Shown one piece after another: positions 1 to 9,177 of a stretch of 27,910 nucleotides of DNA. How positions within the stretch are numbered: the first letter of the stretch is position 1; the number at the start of each line of letters is the position of its first letter. The translations under genes and the position numbers were made by a program. The notes beneath the pieces are model-generated. The model made no database searches, had not been told where the DNA came from, and saw only the letters and a program-made list of their open reading frames with translations. The stretch is from positions 1 to 27,910 of the IMG/VR virus record IMGVR_UViG_3300025141_000576, one strand, 5' to 3'. Source of the stretch: a virus.

Positions 1-2570
1 ATATAGTTTGTGTTGACAGAGTTTCTAAATTGGGATTTTATATCAACACTAAAAGATGGATGAGCATCTATTGCGCAATAAGATCTAGAAGCAATATTCC
101 AATAATCAAATGCTCCACTAATATGGGCTGTTGTTCCTGGGAAGTGATATGCCGAGCCTAAATCTATTATAGTCGTACTATTTGTGGCATATGTTCCAAG
201 ATCTGGTGCCAGTGAAGATCCGCTTTTCCAATAAAAAACATGCCTTTCTTGAGGATCTACATTTTCAGACGGTGTATATGAGTGGGTGGATCTACATGAC
301 AATATAAAGAAACTAGAAGTATACATTGTTGGTAGAGCGGGCCCTGCTTGGTTAAATCCATCACTTGCGTCTGTATCGTTAGGCGCTGGAGAGTTTGCTG
401 TAGCGTAATTATTAAATGCGTTTCCGGGAGTTGCGACTAATTGCATGTTATTGTGTCCTGGACCTACAGCTGTTGTTCCCATGTAATCAAAGTTTCCAAC
501 GACTGAGGATGATATTACAATTTCTCCATCAAATAAATTTGTTTGGGCTCTGGCTGGAACGATAGACGATGCGCTTACCATGAGAATTCTTGGGCTGGCT
601 GATGATGTTTGGCCAAAATCCATACCTGAGTTTATTTTGCTACATATAAAATTGTTAAAGCTACTAATAGATGAGGTTATTGGCGCTCCATTTGGAGCAG
701 TTCCATGCATTGATATGTATGGATAGACTGCATTAGACGCTGAAGTTAAAATTAAGGTGTGGCCTGTTCCAAATACATCTTTAACTGTAATTGCCGATGA
801 TTCACTTGGTTGTCTTAATATTTTTGCGTAGCTTGTTCTAGTACATGATACTCCTGCATGGGAATATACCCTGTGGTGGGGGTGGTTGGGATTGTCCATA
901 TTGTTTATACTACCAGTATTACTCTCTAATCTTGACGAATCAATATTAAGTACTGGATCCCAACCTCCTGCAAATGCTCTAAATACTGATTGTGATGGTC
1001 CTTGTCTCCAAACAAAATACCTACCGGCATGCCTATCAAAATTTGTTCCTTGTACAGAGTCATTTTGAAAATGTAGATGTCCTTTGTATCCAAAACATAT
1101 ATTTGAGTAATTTGTAACAGTAGAGGTTTTGTTCCATGCTTTAATCATTCCTATCTTTGAAGCATATTTAGATTGCGTTGCGGCATTATTGAAATGCTCT
1201 ATAACCTTTTGCATGTCTGCGAACACGCCTCCTTGTGTTGGTACATACATATGATGGTCGGTATTTTTTCCATCAACGTCTGCATTTGTTGTTGACGCAG
1301 TTACATGTACCGTTAATACATTTGATTCGTCGTGGCCAATCATAAAACTAGAACTTCCAACAGCAGGAATGTTTCCTCCTCCCCATGAAGAGAATCCAAA
1401 AGCAATAGATGCGCTATGTGCAGATGCAGATTCTATACAATGGTTGGTTATTCTAAGTAATTGTTTTGCTGCTCTACCCTTTACGCCTCTGGTTGAATAT
1501 GCCTGTTGCCTAAACACAAGGTTAGCTTGTTCACGGACGCCGGCAGTTTGGTTATACATGACAAGATCGAATGGAAAATTACTAGACCAGTGGCCGGATG
1601 GGGAGTTTGGGTCAGGATGTTCTCCTTGCCCAGACGTAACTATATAATTAAATAGTCCAGTTGTATCAGATTGTGTTGGTGGTAATTTTGCCCACAACGA
1701 AAGTGCAAAATCTTCATCTCGTCTAAAGTCAAGCTTATCATGTTTTTCAGCCCTAAAAAAACTGTATTTAGTTGGGTCGTATATATTTCCTCGTTGGCCA
1801 GTTAGCATTGCCCCTGCGCCATGTTTACTTCCTGAATGAATAAATACAGAATTACCTATTGTATTTGTTTGGTATCTGGATCCATCCTTTATCTGTGTAA
1901 AAAAACTTGGGCAATGTCCTGAAACGTGGGGAGTGTGATAAGGATATAATTCATTAAACCCCCAATATCCAACTAAACTAGACGTTGTTGTACTATATAT
2001 TGTATACGGATTAGATAGATTAGCAGCCTTTGTATCATACAGGTTTCCAAAACCATCTTCGTGTAATTCAATTGTTCCGCTTAATATTTTTAAAGAAGGA
2101 TTATCTTTGTCAAATAAAATATCATTTTCTAATAGTTTATCACCAAATAATTGTTGAGGTATACTTAGTATTTGGGCATAACCGTTTAATTCTCTGTATT
2201 CATTTCTAGTTGGCTCTACACAAAAAGAATTATCTAAATTTACGTTGATGGCGTGTGATCCATTATAATACATGTGGGCCAAAGAATCGTGCAAACTTCT
2301 CTTATAGAGATTATTGGTTGTTTGCATTTCAGTATAAGTTGTTCCGGCGATTGTTCCTACTAAAAACTCGTCATGTCTTATGTTTCTACCTGAGTCATGA
2401 TCGTGGGTGAATGCAGAAACATATTGAGAATCGTATGCAAAAAGATGATATTTTTCATACCCTTGTTGCGAACCAGAATATTCTGTTACGTTTATATTAT
2501 ACTGTTTGTGGGCAGTATATTTTGTTTTGACAATGTTGTCGGTTCTAAACTTTTTAAATGTCGTAGACAT
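1..2570 (-). CDS. Large tail/adhesion structural protein with LamG-like region (partial, C-terminus off left edge)
   Basis: The frame starts at an ATG at 2570 (M-S-T-T-F-K-K-F) and stays open for about 856 codons to the left edge, so the C-terminus is missing. The start lies just downstream of the neighbouring 401-aa gene. Around residues 198-300 the text L-V-G-Y-W-G-F-N-E and, about 90 residues on, F-A-L-S-L-W-A-K-L-P looks like the first strands of a concanavalin-A/LamG-like jelly-roll. The rest is Ser/Thr/Asn-rich and His-rich, with no membrane segment, as in long phage tail or adhesin proteins. As the last gene seen in the baseplate operon, it is probably a distal baseplate or tail-fibre protein that touches the host surface. 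The open frame and the structural context are clear; the exact role is inferred. A carbohydrate-binding role would follow if the LamG-like fold is real. Confidence 0.75.
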   Translation of the reverse strand, partial: MSTTFKKFRTDNIVKTKYTAHKQYNINVTEYSGSQQGYEKYHLFAYDSQYVSAFTHDHDSGRNIRHDEFLVGTIAGTTYTEMQTTNNLYKRSLHDSLAHMYYNGSHAINVNLDNSFCVEPTRNEYRELNGYAQILSIPQQLFGDKLLENDILFDKDNPSLKILSGTIELHEDGFGNLYDTKAANLSNPYTIYSTTTSSLVGYWGFNELYPYHTPHVSGHCPSFFTQIKDGSRYQTNTIGNSVFIHSGSKHGAGAMLTGQRGNIYDPTKYSFFRAEKHDKLDFRRDEDFALSLWAKLPPTQSDTTGLFNYIVTSGQGEHPDPNSPSGHWSSNFPFDLVMYNQTAGVREQANLVFRQQAYSTRGVKGRAAKQLLRITNHCIESASAHSASIAFGFSSWGGGNIPAVGSSSFMIGHDESNVLTVHVTASTTNADVDGKNTDHHMYVPTQGGVFADMQKVIEHFNNAATQSKYASKIGMIKAWNKTSTVTNYSNICFGYKGHLHFQNDSVQGTNFDRHAGRYFVWRQGPSQSVFRAFAGGWDPVLNIDSSRLESNTGSINNMDNPNHPHHRVYSHAGVSCTRTSYAKILRQPSESSAITVKDVFGTGHTLILTSASNAVYPYISMHGTAPNGAPITSSISSFNNFICSKINSGMDFGQTSSASPRILMVSASSIVPARAQTNLFDGEIVISSSVVGNFDYMGTTAVGPGHNNMQLVATPGNAFNNYATANSPAPNDTDASDGFNQAGPALPTMYTSSFFILSCRSTHSYTPSENVDPQERHVFYWKSGSSLAPDLGTYATNSTTIIDLGSAYHFPGTTAHISGAFDYWNIASRSYCAIDAHPSFSVDIKSQFRNSVNTNY

Positions 2571-2584
2571 AACATTACCCTAAC

Positions 2585-3790
2585 CTAGTATTCTAATTTA
2601 ATTCTGATTAAAGCTTCCCTATTATATGTTTTAAGTAATGGCTTACTTAATTTTGCAACAGCTAGTAATTCATTATTGTTATTATACATCCCAACAGTTG
2701 TTATATATACCTTAGGATCTTTAAAGAACGTTGGGTGTGTAAACGTTCCTTGTGAACCAGAGGTAAATGTTGGATTATTACTAAAATTGTATTCGTTATT
2801 TTTTACTCTAATAAAGTAGTGTGATGCGTGAACTGTTTCTTTATTTCTAGCTGCAAAGTATGGTCCTGCTGATACATGATTAAAAAAGTTAGTTGTATTA
2901 GCATTAGAAACTGTAACAGGAGTCGCACAATATGCAAACGATTGACTGTTTATATTTAATCCTATTTCACCATCAATACCAACACTATCTAAAATAAGCA
3001 TTCCATTGTCTGGATAAAATAAACCGTATTCTGTATACGGAGTAGTTCCAACTGGTCCATTGGCAATTGTTCCACTAATAATTTTATATACTTTTCCGCC
3101 TTCAGTTACACTTCCATCAGATACAGAAGAATCATCTATAAGTTTAATTCCAACATCTCCAGTTGTACTTGCTGGATTTGTGCCTTGTCCTGGGGAAATT
3201 GTTCCTGAAATGTGTAATTCCCAGTTTGCAGGATCCACTTTTTCTCTAAACCTATTTCTTTGAATGTTTACAGTATGCACTTGGGCTAAATTACCGCTTA
3301 ATGATCCAGATCTATTAACCAAAGTAAATTGATCGTCATTTGGGGCCAGTAATAAATTTGCATATTGAGAGTATATTGCTTTTGACGGACTAAAGCCAAC
3401 ACTTGCATATTGGGGTTGTTGGGATCCTGATCCTTTATAGTGTCCATAGGCTACCGAAAACTGTACTTCAGCTGAAGTGTTTGATGTTGGGTTTTCCCTA
3501 TATACATCTAAGTAGTATTCACCAGAACTTTGGCTTTGGACAGAAGAGGTAAAAAATTCTCCAGAAGCTAACACTCCGTCTTGGTTAGACCACATTGCTG
3601 CAGTTACTTGATCCGTATCAGCACTTTCAACAATATCATCGCCTTGAAACTTTTTATATATAGGTTGTAATACCGGAGATGTAGGTCTACGTCTAACTTG
3701 CCTAATTCTAGGTAAGTCTCTTCTACGACCAACTCTTTCTATTTGATTTCTTCTCGGTGAACGGCTAAATTTGTCGCTATATCTTACCAT
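2585..3790 (-). CDS. Phage tail/baseplate structural protein, 401 aa
   Basis: ATG at 3790 follows the SD-like AGAGGAT. The first 40 residues are strongly basic (several RR/RRR runs) and probably disordered. The body is Ser/Thr/Gly-rich beta-type sequence without cysteine motifs or membrane helices. The last 50 residues (D-P-K-V-Y-I-T-T-V-G-M-Y-N ... L-L-A-V-A-K-L-S-K-P) resemble a C-terminal signature that I recall from structural proteins of marine T4-like phages. It lies between the 223-aa structural protein and the large LamG-like tail protein, with short gaps. The likely role is a virion component at the baseplate periphery. I cannot assign a T4 gene number. The basic N-terminus resembles that of the 455-aa protein further upstream in the operon, so the two may dock in a similar way. 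Confidence 0.7.
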   Translation of the reverse strand: MVRYSDKFSRSPRRNQIERVGRRRDLPRIRQVRRRPTSPVLQPIYKKFQGDDIVESADTDQVTAAMWSNQDGVLASGEFFTSSVQSQSSGEYYLDVYRENPTSNTSAEVQFSVAYGHYKGSGSQQPQYASVGFSPSKAIYSQYANLLLAPNDDQFTLVNRSGSLSGNLAQVHTVNIQRNRFREKVDPANWELHISGTISPGQGTNPASTTGDVGIKLIDDSSVSDGSVTEGGKVYKIISGTIANGPVGTTPYTEYGLFYPDNGMLILDSVGIDGEIGLNINSQSFAYCATPVTVSNANTTNFFNHVSAGPYFAARNKETVHASHYFIRVKNNEYNFSNNPTFTSGSQGTFTHPTFFKDPKVYITTVGMYNNNNELLAVAKLSKPLLKTYNREALIRIKLEY

Positions 3791-3801
3791 ATTTTATCCT
3801 C

Positions 3802-4473
3802 TTAATATACTGCTCGTTCTAATATATTAGAACTTAAGTTTTCTTTATTAACCGTAAGGCTTATTGTTTGTACGCCTCCAGTCTCGTTTCCTATAATAGT
3901 TATTGTGCAAGTTTTAGTCTCTATTGGCTGAGGTTTTGCAACCACTTGAAATCTTCTTCCTGTTACAGAAACAGACTTGGTACTGTCACCTGCAAAGTCG
4001 GCTACTGTTGGATTAAATCTACTGTCAATTTCTCCTCCAGGAGCAATGTTTAAATATGCTGCGTCTGTGTCTGAAAGAATTGCAGTATATCCATATGTAT
4101 TATTTCCGTTTGCAAAGTTAACAGTTGTAGGAGTAATTATTGCACTTTGGCCTCCAACAGCTAAAGTTATTGCTGAAGGTTGTACAGATAATACAGGCAT
4201 TCTTGCAACGTTTTTAGGTAAGGTTACAAGTTTATATTTCATTACTTGTGTTTCATCTGGTACTGCTTCAACTAAAGGTAAAGCTTCGATGGCTTGACCA
4301 TAATAGTTCGAACCAAGAGAATGATTAACATCCCAAAGGTTGTAATCTATTTCATCATCTGCTAAAGCATATTGTGTTATATTAAAATTTTCAGAGCCTT
4401 TAGCTAAAAGTTCTCTTCCTTTTTTGGTTAAAATTGCATCTACTGTTATTGTTGTTTTGTCTAAATATCCCAT
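3802..4473 (-). CDS. Structural protein with C-terminal Ig-like (Big-type) domain, 223 aa
   Basis: ATG at 4473 is preceded by a clear SD (AAGGAG). Residues 1-95 (M-G-Y-L-D-K-T-T-I-T-V-D-A-I-L-T-K-K-G-R-E-L-L-A-K-G) resemble a short N-terminal module seen in virion proteins of marine T4-like phages. From about residue 95, the pattern S-A-I-T-L-A-V-G-G-Q-S-A followed by alternating beta strands up to T-C-T-I-T-I-I-G-N and S-L-T-V-N-K suggests a bacterial Ig-like fold. An 87-bp gap with a TATAAATAT box separates it from the 1535-aa gene upstream, so it may have its own promoter or start a sub-operon. Virion location is inferred from position and composition; no catalytic motif is visible. Confidence 0.7.
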   Translation of the reverse strand: MGYLDKTTITVDAILTKKGRELLAKGSENFNITQYALADDEIDYNLWDVNHSLGSNYYGQAIEALPLVEAVPDETQVMKYKLVTLPKNVARMPVLSVQPSAITLAVGGQSAIITPTTVNFANGNNTYGYTAILSDTDAAYLNIAPGGEIDSRFNPTVADFAGDSTKSVSVTGRRFQVVAKPQPIETKTCTITIIGNETGGVQTISLTVNKENLSSNILERAVY

Positions 4474-4502
4474 TTGGTTTACTCCTTACATTTTTATTCG
4501 TA

Positions 4503-4511
4503 TATAAATAT
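4503..4511. promoter_or_regulatory. TATAAATAT box in the gap before the 223-aa structural gene
   Basis: A perfect TATAAATAT is seen on the plus strand (ATATTTATA in gene orientation), about 30 nt before the ATG at 4473, in one of the few real gaps of the tail operon. The same 9-mer occurs in four other gaps of the window. A promoter role is inferred. Confidence 0.35.
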
Positions 4512-4560
4512 ATCTTTTCGATAAAATTAGTTAACTATACAAATGTTGTTTACATATTAT

Positions 4561-7500
4561 CTAACTAAATCTACCCGTTCTTGGATTAGGCCTTGCTGCC
4601 GTTCTTCCGCTACTTCCTCGGGTTAAAGTTGTGACTCTATTACCTGTTCCTTCTCCAGCCGTGAGTACTTTTCCGTCTGCGTTTTCATCTGCTGCTACGT
4701 ATTTATATGGGCTGGTCTCATAAAATTCAACAACTGGGCCACCGTCAATTGTTTGTTTAGATTCCATATTAAAAGCAGATCCCACCAACTTACAACCATT
4801 CCAATATAAATTTTTAAGTGACGTTGCTTTATAATCTTGATATTCTGCCTGCTCCGTCAATGAATGGGATGGAAGTAATTTCCCGTTTAATCTAGATCCG
4901 TCATATGCATCGGCTATGTTTGATAATATGTCTGCCTCTGGAATCGGTCTTCCTAAAGATTGACTAAAGGCTGTTGCATAGTAGTATAGTTGTTTTTTCT
5001 TTTCAAATGATTTTCGCATGTCTCCAATAAATGGTACAATCAGTTCACTTGTTAGTTTTCTATTTAGTCCATGCTTTTCAAAGCCTTGGGTAACTCCTTG
5101 GGCATTTGAAGCTGTATAATTATCTAGCGTTCCTCCTCCATCTACGTTATTTCCAAGTATAACTTGTGAATCAGTTCTGAATTTAGTACCTATGCTGGCT
5201 TTAGCGTTTCTTAGGTTTGCCAGTTTATCGTTTATTTGTATATATGGGTTTGGCGGAGTATGAATTATCATTCCAACACTATCTCTTTGCCAATACGGAT
5301 TCCAAACCCTTGCTCCATTTGTTCCAGTATTACCGACATCAGATAAATCAACAGTGGTGTATATGTATCTAGAACCTAAATACCTATGGTCATAAAATTC
5401 AGTATAATCCATTTCACCTTCTATTTCTCCAACAGCTCTATTATCAAGAGCAGCTTCTTTTTCTTTATTGGATAACGGTCGACCAAAGCCATGCTTGTTT
5501 TGTTGACTATTATTAAATGAAGGCGTTAAACTTTGAGCACCTTCTCTTCCATGTGGTCTGTTTATTGCTCCTGCCCTATAATATGATTCACTAAATACTC
5601 CGCCTAATTCTGTAGTATTACCGCTAGCAGATAATATCATTCCCTTAAGATCGCCTTCAATTGTGAACTGTATTGGAGTTTTATCTGAAACACTATACCC
5701 TTGAAGGCTTGCACTAGGTTTAAATATAACCTTTGGTCGTTCTAGTCCATGTGGTTTTACTAATAATCCTACTTGAGCATTTGTTCTAGCTGGAAGTAGT
5801 TGTCTAATCGTCCTAAATAAAGAATCATCAAAATATTTTAATATGTATAAAAAATCAAAAAATGTTGGGTTACCGCTATACTTTCTAAAATAGTTGTTTC
5901 TTAATCCAGTTAATGGGTTGTATGTCTTTTTAAACTCATCGCTTGGAGCACCAACAAAATCGTCATATTGGAATGGTCCAAATTCATGAGCAATATCTAA
6001 TTCTATTTCGTCTACTGGAGAAAAATAAACACCCAATCTATTTTCATCAACAGGATTGGTATCTGCTGAACTCACTTCTTTTTTTGCGTCGTGAGTTAAG
6101 TTTCCTGTTAGTGTATTGTTTTCAAGTCTTATTTTTTCAGAATATGGAGATGGACCTATATTTCTAGGACTTAATGTATAATGCCTTTCTTCTACTTCTT
6201 CATATTGGGTTAAACCAGTATTTGTAAATCCTTTAAAAACTCCATCTGTAGTCATTTTAGCCGCCGCCAAACTTGAGTGTGGTAGTAGGAATCTAAACCT
6301 GCTTTCTTTAAATGGATATGTTAAAAGTCTTCCAGAATCTGGATGGCTTGAAGATATTATAGAACCATTTGAAAAATCTGTTCTTCCTAAGTCACACCCT
6401 AAGCTATATCTTAATAACATATCTGAATACGAGCTAGTTGTGTTTCTTCCGTTTGCTATAGTTCTAGGGGCTCCAACATGCATATCAAAATAAGATTCGG
6501 TTAAATAATTATGATAAGTTCTCCATTCTTGTACAGATCCAGATAAAGCCTTTAGTTCGGTTAATGACGAAAAGCTAGATCCTAGTGTAGTTGCCCAAGT
6601 GTTAGACTTAACGTCTGCGCCAAGATACTGTTTTAGCGTACTTGCAGTTTGTGCGGTTGGTACATTTAGTAGAAGAGCGGCTGAGTTTTTTGGCTGTTCA
6701 ATAATACCCCAAGCACTGTTGTTAGCTACACCAGCCGCTGTTTCACCGTCTGTAGATAATGATGCTGTTAACTGGTGGCTCATTCTACCAAATTGACTAA
6801 AGTCTCCTTGCTTTTTGCAAAACATATCATATTTTAAACTTTGACTAACATGGTCGAGAATGTCTACTGATTCTGTAAATGCATAATGTTGTGTAATTTT
6901 GCTAGCATCATATCTCATTAAAGCAACATTCCACCAGTCTCCATCAAATATTGGGCCATAGTCTGTTGATGCAGTTACGGTTGGTTGCCCATTACTACCA
7001 CTTAAATGAAAAACTAATCTTCCATATGGGCTGTCTGATGGCGCACTAGAATACATAGATGTTGTATGTTCTGCAACGATTGCTACACTGCCGCTATGAA
7101 GATGCCATAATATAGTATTTCTTTTTAATGCAGAGTTATTACTTTTTCCTTCATGAGATAGATCTGGTATCTTAAACCTAAACTGTACCGTGTCTGGGTA
7201 CCTCATTGGTCCTCTATCTGCGATTGCTGGGCCCCATGGAGCTTCTAAATAAGATGCACCATTTGAATGGCTTTCCATTCTTAAACCAAAATTAAACCTG
7301 TCATATATTATTTTTGAATGCCTGCTTGGTAGTTTTTGAGGACCACCATATTCATATACCTTTAGTATAGATGAAGGCAAACCATACAAACTAGTCACAG
7401 ACCTTAAACTTTTTTCAGCCCCTTTAGATTTATATATTCCTGGTAAATTATTTAGTATTCTTTTCCAAAGTTCTTTTGTTATTTCTTCTTTTGAAAATGA

Positions 7501-9168
7501 TTGATTTGCTTGGTCATTATTTGCATACGTAACAGATTGCGTAAAGTTTGAAGTATAGTTTATTGCATTACCGCCAAAACTTCCAGAAGAATCTGTTCCC
7601 ATAGCATACGTCCACAAATCATCAAAATCAAATCCTTGGTGAGGGAACCATCCAAAAGATTCTAGTACTGGCTGTATAAGATCTTTTGATATTCCTTCAA
7701 AAAGAGGATTACTTCTATCGTGTATAGATAATAATTCTTTTGCATAGAAATATATATAGTCAAAATGCTGGGCTAGCATGTCTACATATAAACCAAAATT
7801 AGCATTATTTTCTTGTTCTGTTATATGGCTAGGTACTAACCTATTTAATGAATTGTCGTTTGCAACATCATATAAAGATGCCGAGTAGATTGCTCCTGTT
7901 TGGTAGTGTGGTTCTCCATTTTTTAAACTTCCATACCAAAGCTTTGCCGCAGCAGAGTTTACTTTTGCTAGGGTGTACGGCTCTTTTGTTGTTGTTTTTG
8001 GCCAAGTTAAAGGCCAGAAATTTCCATATGAAGAAGAACTATGGGTATTATTTTCATAGTATAGATGTTGCTCAAATTCGTCAAACGTACTTATTACACT
8101 TGCTTGAAGGTTTGTAAACTTTGTTAGGTTTGATTTATAAAACGGCGATCCAGAAGCCGCAGTACCAGACAGTCCAGACAAATTTGAAGATAGTGAGGCA
8201 ACAGAAGAAGAATAATCTTCTATTTGTATGAGTTTATATTTAAAGTTTTCTAATCTTTCTACTGCTGAACCAAAGTGAACTAGTTTTGAAAAGTCTGACC
8301 CTTCTATTTTAAAATCAAAGTTTAGTGGAATTGTTCCTAAGCTTCCAGTTCGTTGACCTATTTTATTTAAAATCTTGCTTCTTACATTATCTTGGGTAGA
8401 AACTAATTCGTCTAAAGTTTTCCATCCTGTTGGAGCTGGAGTATCATATTTGTCAGGTATTGAAAAATCTGCAGGTGCCAACATATATGGAGCGGCTTCT
8501 GGGGCTGTATATTCTACAAGTATTGGTTCAACTATTGATTCAATTACAGCTTTAACTATCCAAAGTTCGTCTTTTTCTTCAATATCGTTTGGAAGAGGCT
8601 CATATAGTTTAATTACCATTGAGTGAGGAGATTCAGGATATGCCTTGTAATCAATTAGCCAATTGGTTGCTACTAGAACGTCATTTCCTCCAAAATTTAA
8701 TCTTACGTCTCTGAAAAAATCAACCTCTATGTCTATTAAATCTGGGTTTTGTTCTCTTCTTCCAAAAGCTAGAAATTCCTCGTTTATACTTGGGTCATCT
8801 ATATTTTTTGGTCTAACTCTTATTTCTGTTCTTGAGTTTGATATTTCGTCTACAATTAAACTATCGGAATTATTACCGACTATATTTCTAAAAAAGTTAT
8901 ATTGTACATCAAATCTACCAGACCTATAGCCTAACTTTCGTATATCGTCGTGTATATTAAGTTGTATGGTAGGAGATTGGTTTTTTGTGTCTTCAACATT
9001 TACAGACCATGTGTTAATATTATATGAACTCTCTAGAGTATTATCTCCACTAAGGACGTGCAATTCAACATAATCGTCAAATAGTCCTAGTCCAAAGTTT
9101 GTAAACATTGGCCTACTTTTAATAAGCTTAATGTCTTTTGGGTCGTATGTATTTATTCTAGTTGCCAT
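4561..9168 (-). CDS. Giant baseplate protein (1535 aa) with GpI-like segment and LamG-like domain; possible gp7 counterpart
   Basis: ATG at 9168 starts 10 nt after the stop of the preceding gene. Residues about 565-608 (W-K-R-I-L-N-N-L-P-G-I-Y-K-S-K-G ... Y-G-L-P-S-S-I-L-K-V-Y-E-Y-G-G) match the 'LP-x-KGT-x-YGIP-x-EYGG' pattern that I associate with GpI-type baseplate wedge proteins of contractile tails. Residues about 655-910 look like a LamG/ConA-like lectin domain, with G-D-W-W-N-V-A-L-M-R-Y-D in the middle and V-Q-E-W-R-T-Y followed by L-T-E-S-Y-F near its end. The rest is Ser/Asn/Tyr-rich structural sequence. In P2 and T4, the GpI/gp7 wedge protein follows the GpJ/gp6 protein; here two extra proteins lie between. 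Assignment as the gp7 equivalent is inference. At 1535 aa it is much longer than T4 gp7 (about 1030 aa) or P2 GpI (under 200 aa). Confidence 0.75.
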   Translation of the reverse strand: MATRINTYDPKDIKLIKSRPMFTNFGLGLFDDYVELHVLSGDNTLESSYNINTWSVNVEDTKNQSPTIQLNIHDDIRKLGYRSGRFDVQYNFFRNIVGNNSDSLIVDEISNSRTEIRVRPKNIDDPSINEEFLAFGRREQNPDLIDIEVDFFRDVRLNFGGNDVLVATNWLIDYKAYPESPHSMVIKLYEPLPNDIEEKDELWIVKAVIESIVEPILVEYTAPEAAPYMLAPADFSIPDKYDTPAPTGWKTLDELVSTQDNVRSKILNKIGQRTGSLGTIPLNFDFKIEGSDFSKLVHFGSAVERLENFKYKLIQIEDYSSSVASLSSNLSGLSGTAASGSPFYKSNLTKFTNLQASVISTFDEFEQHLYYENNTHSSSSYGNFWPLTWPKTTTKEPYTLAKVNSAAAKLWYGSLKNGEPHYQTGAIYSASLYDVANDNSLNRLVPSHITEQENNANFGLYVDMLAQHFDYIYFYAKELLSIHDRSNPLFEGISKDLIQPVLESFGWFPHQGFDFDDLWTYAMGTDSSGSFGGNAINYTSNFTQSVTYANNDQANQSFSKEEITKELWKRILNNLPGIYKSKGAEKSLRSVTSLYGLPSSILKVYEYGGPQKLPSRHSKIIYDRFNFGLRMESHSNGASYLEAPWGPAIADRGPMRYPDTVQFRFKIPDLSHEGKSNNSALKRNTILWHLHSGSVAIVAEHTTSMYSSAPSDSPYGRLVFHLSGSNGQPTVTASTDYGPIFDGDWWNVALMRYDASKITQHYAFTESVDILDHVSQSLKYDMFCKKQGDFSQFGRMSHQLTASLSTDGETAAGVANNSAWGIIEQPKNSAALLLNVPTAQTASTLKQYLGADVKSNTWATTLGSSFSSLTELKALSGSVQEWRTYHNYLTESYFDMHVGAPRTIANGRNTTSSYSDMLLRYSLGCDLGRTDFSNGSIISSSHPDSGRLLTYPFKESRFRFLLPHSSLAAAKMTTDGVFKGFTNTGLTQYEEVEERHYTLSPRNIGPSPYSEKIRLENNTLTGNLTHDAKKEVSSADTNPVDENRLGVYFSPVDEIELDIAHEFGPFQYDDFVGAPSDEFKKTYNPLTGLRNNYFRKYSGNPTFFDFLYILKYFDDSLFRTIRQLLPARTNAQVGLLVKPHGLERPKVIFKPSASLQGYSVSDKTPIQFTIEGDLKGMILSASGNTTELGGVFSESYYRAGAINRPHGREGAQSLTPSFNNSQQNKHGFGRPLSNKEKEAALDNRAVGEIEGEMDYTEFYDHRYLGSRYIYTTVDLSDVGNTGTNGARVWNPYWQRDSVGMIIHTPPNPYIQINDKLANLRNAKASIGTKFRTDSQVILGNNVDGGGTLDNYTASNAQGVTQGFEKHGLNRKLTSELIVPFIGDMRKSFEKKKQLYYYATAFSQSLGRPIPEADILSNIADAYDGSRLNGKLLPSHSLTEQAEYQDYKATSLKNLYWNGCKLVGSAFNMESKQTIDGGPVVEFYETSPYKYVAADENADGKVLTAGEGTGNRVTTLTRGSSGRTAARPNPRTGRFS

Positions 9169-9177
9169 ATATTTTTT

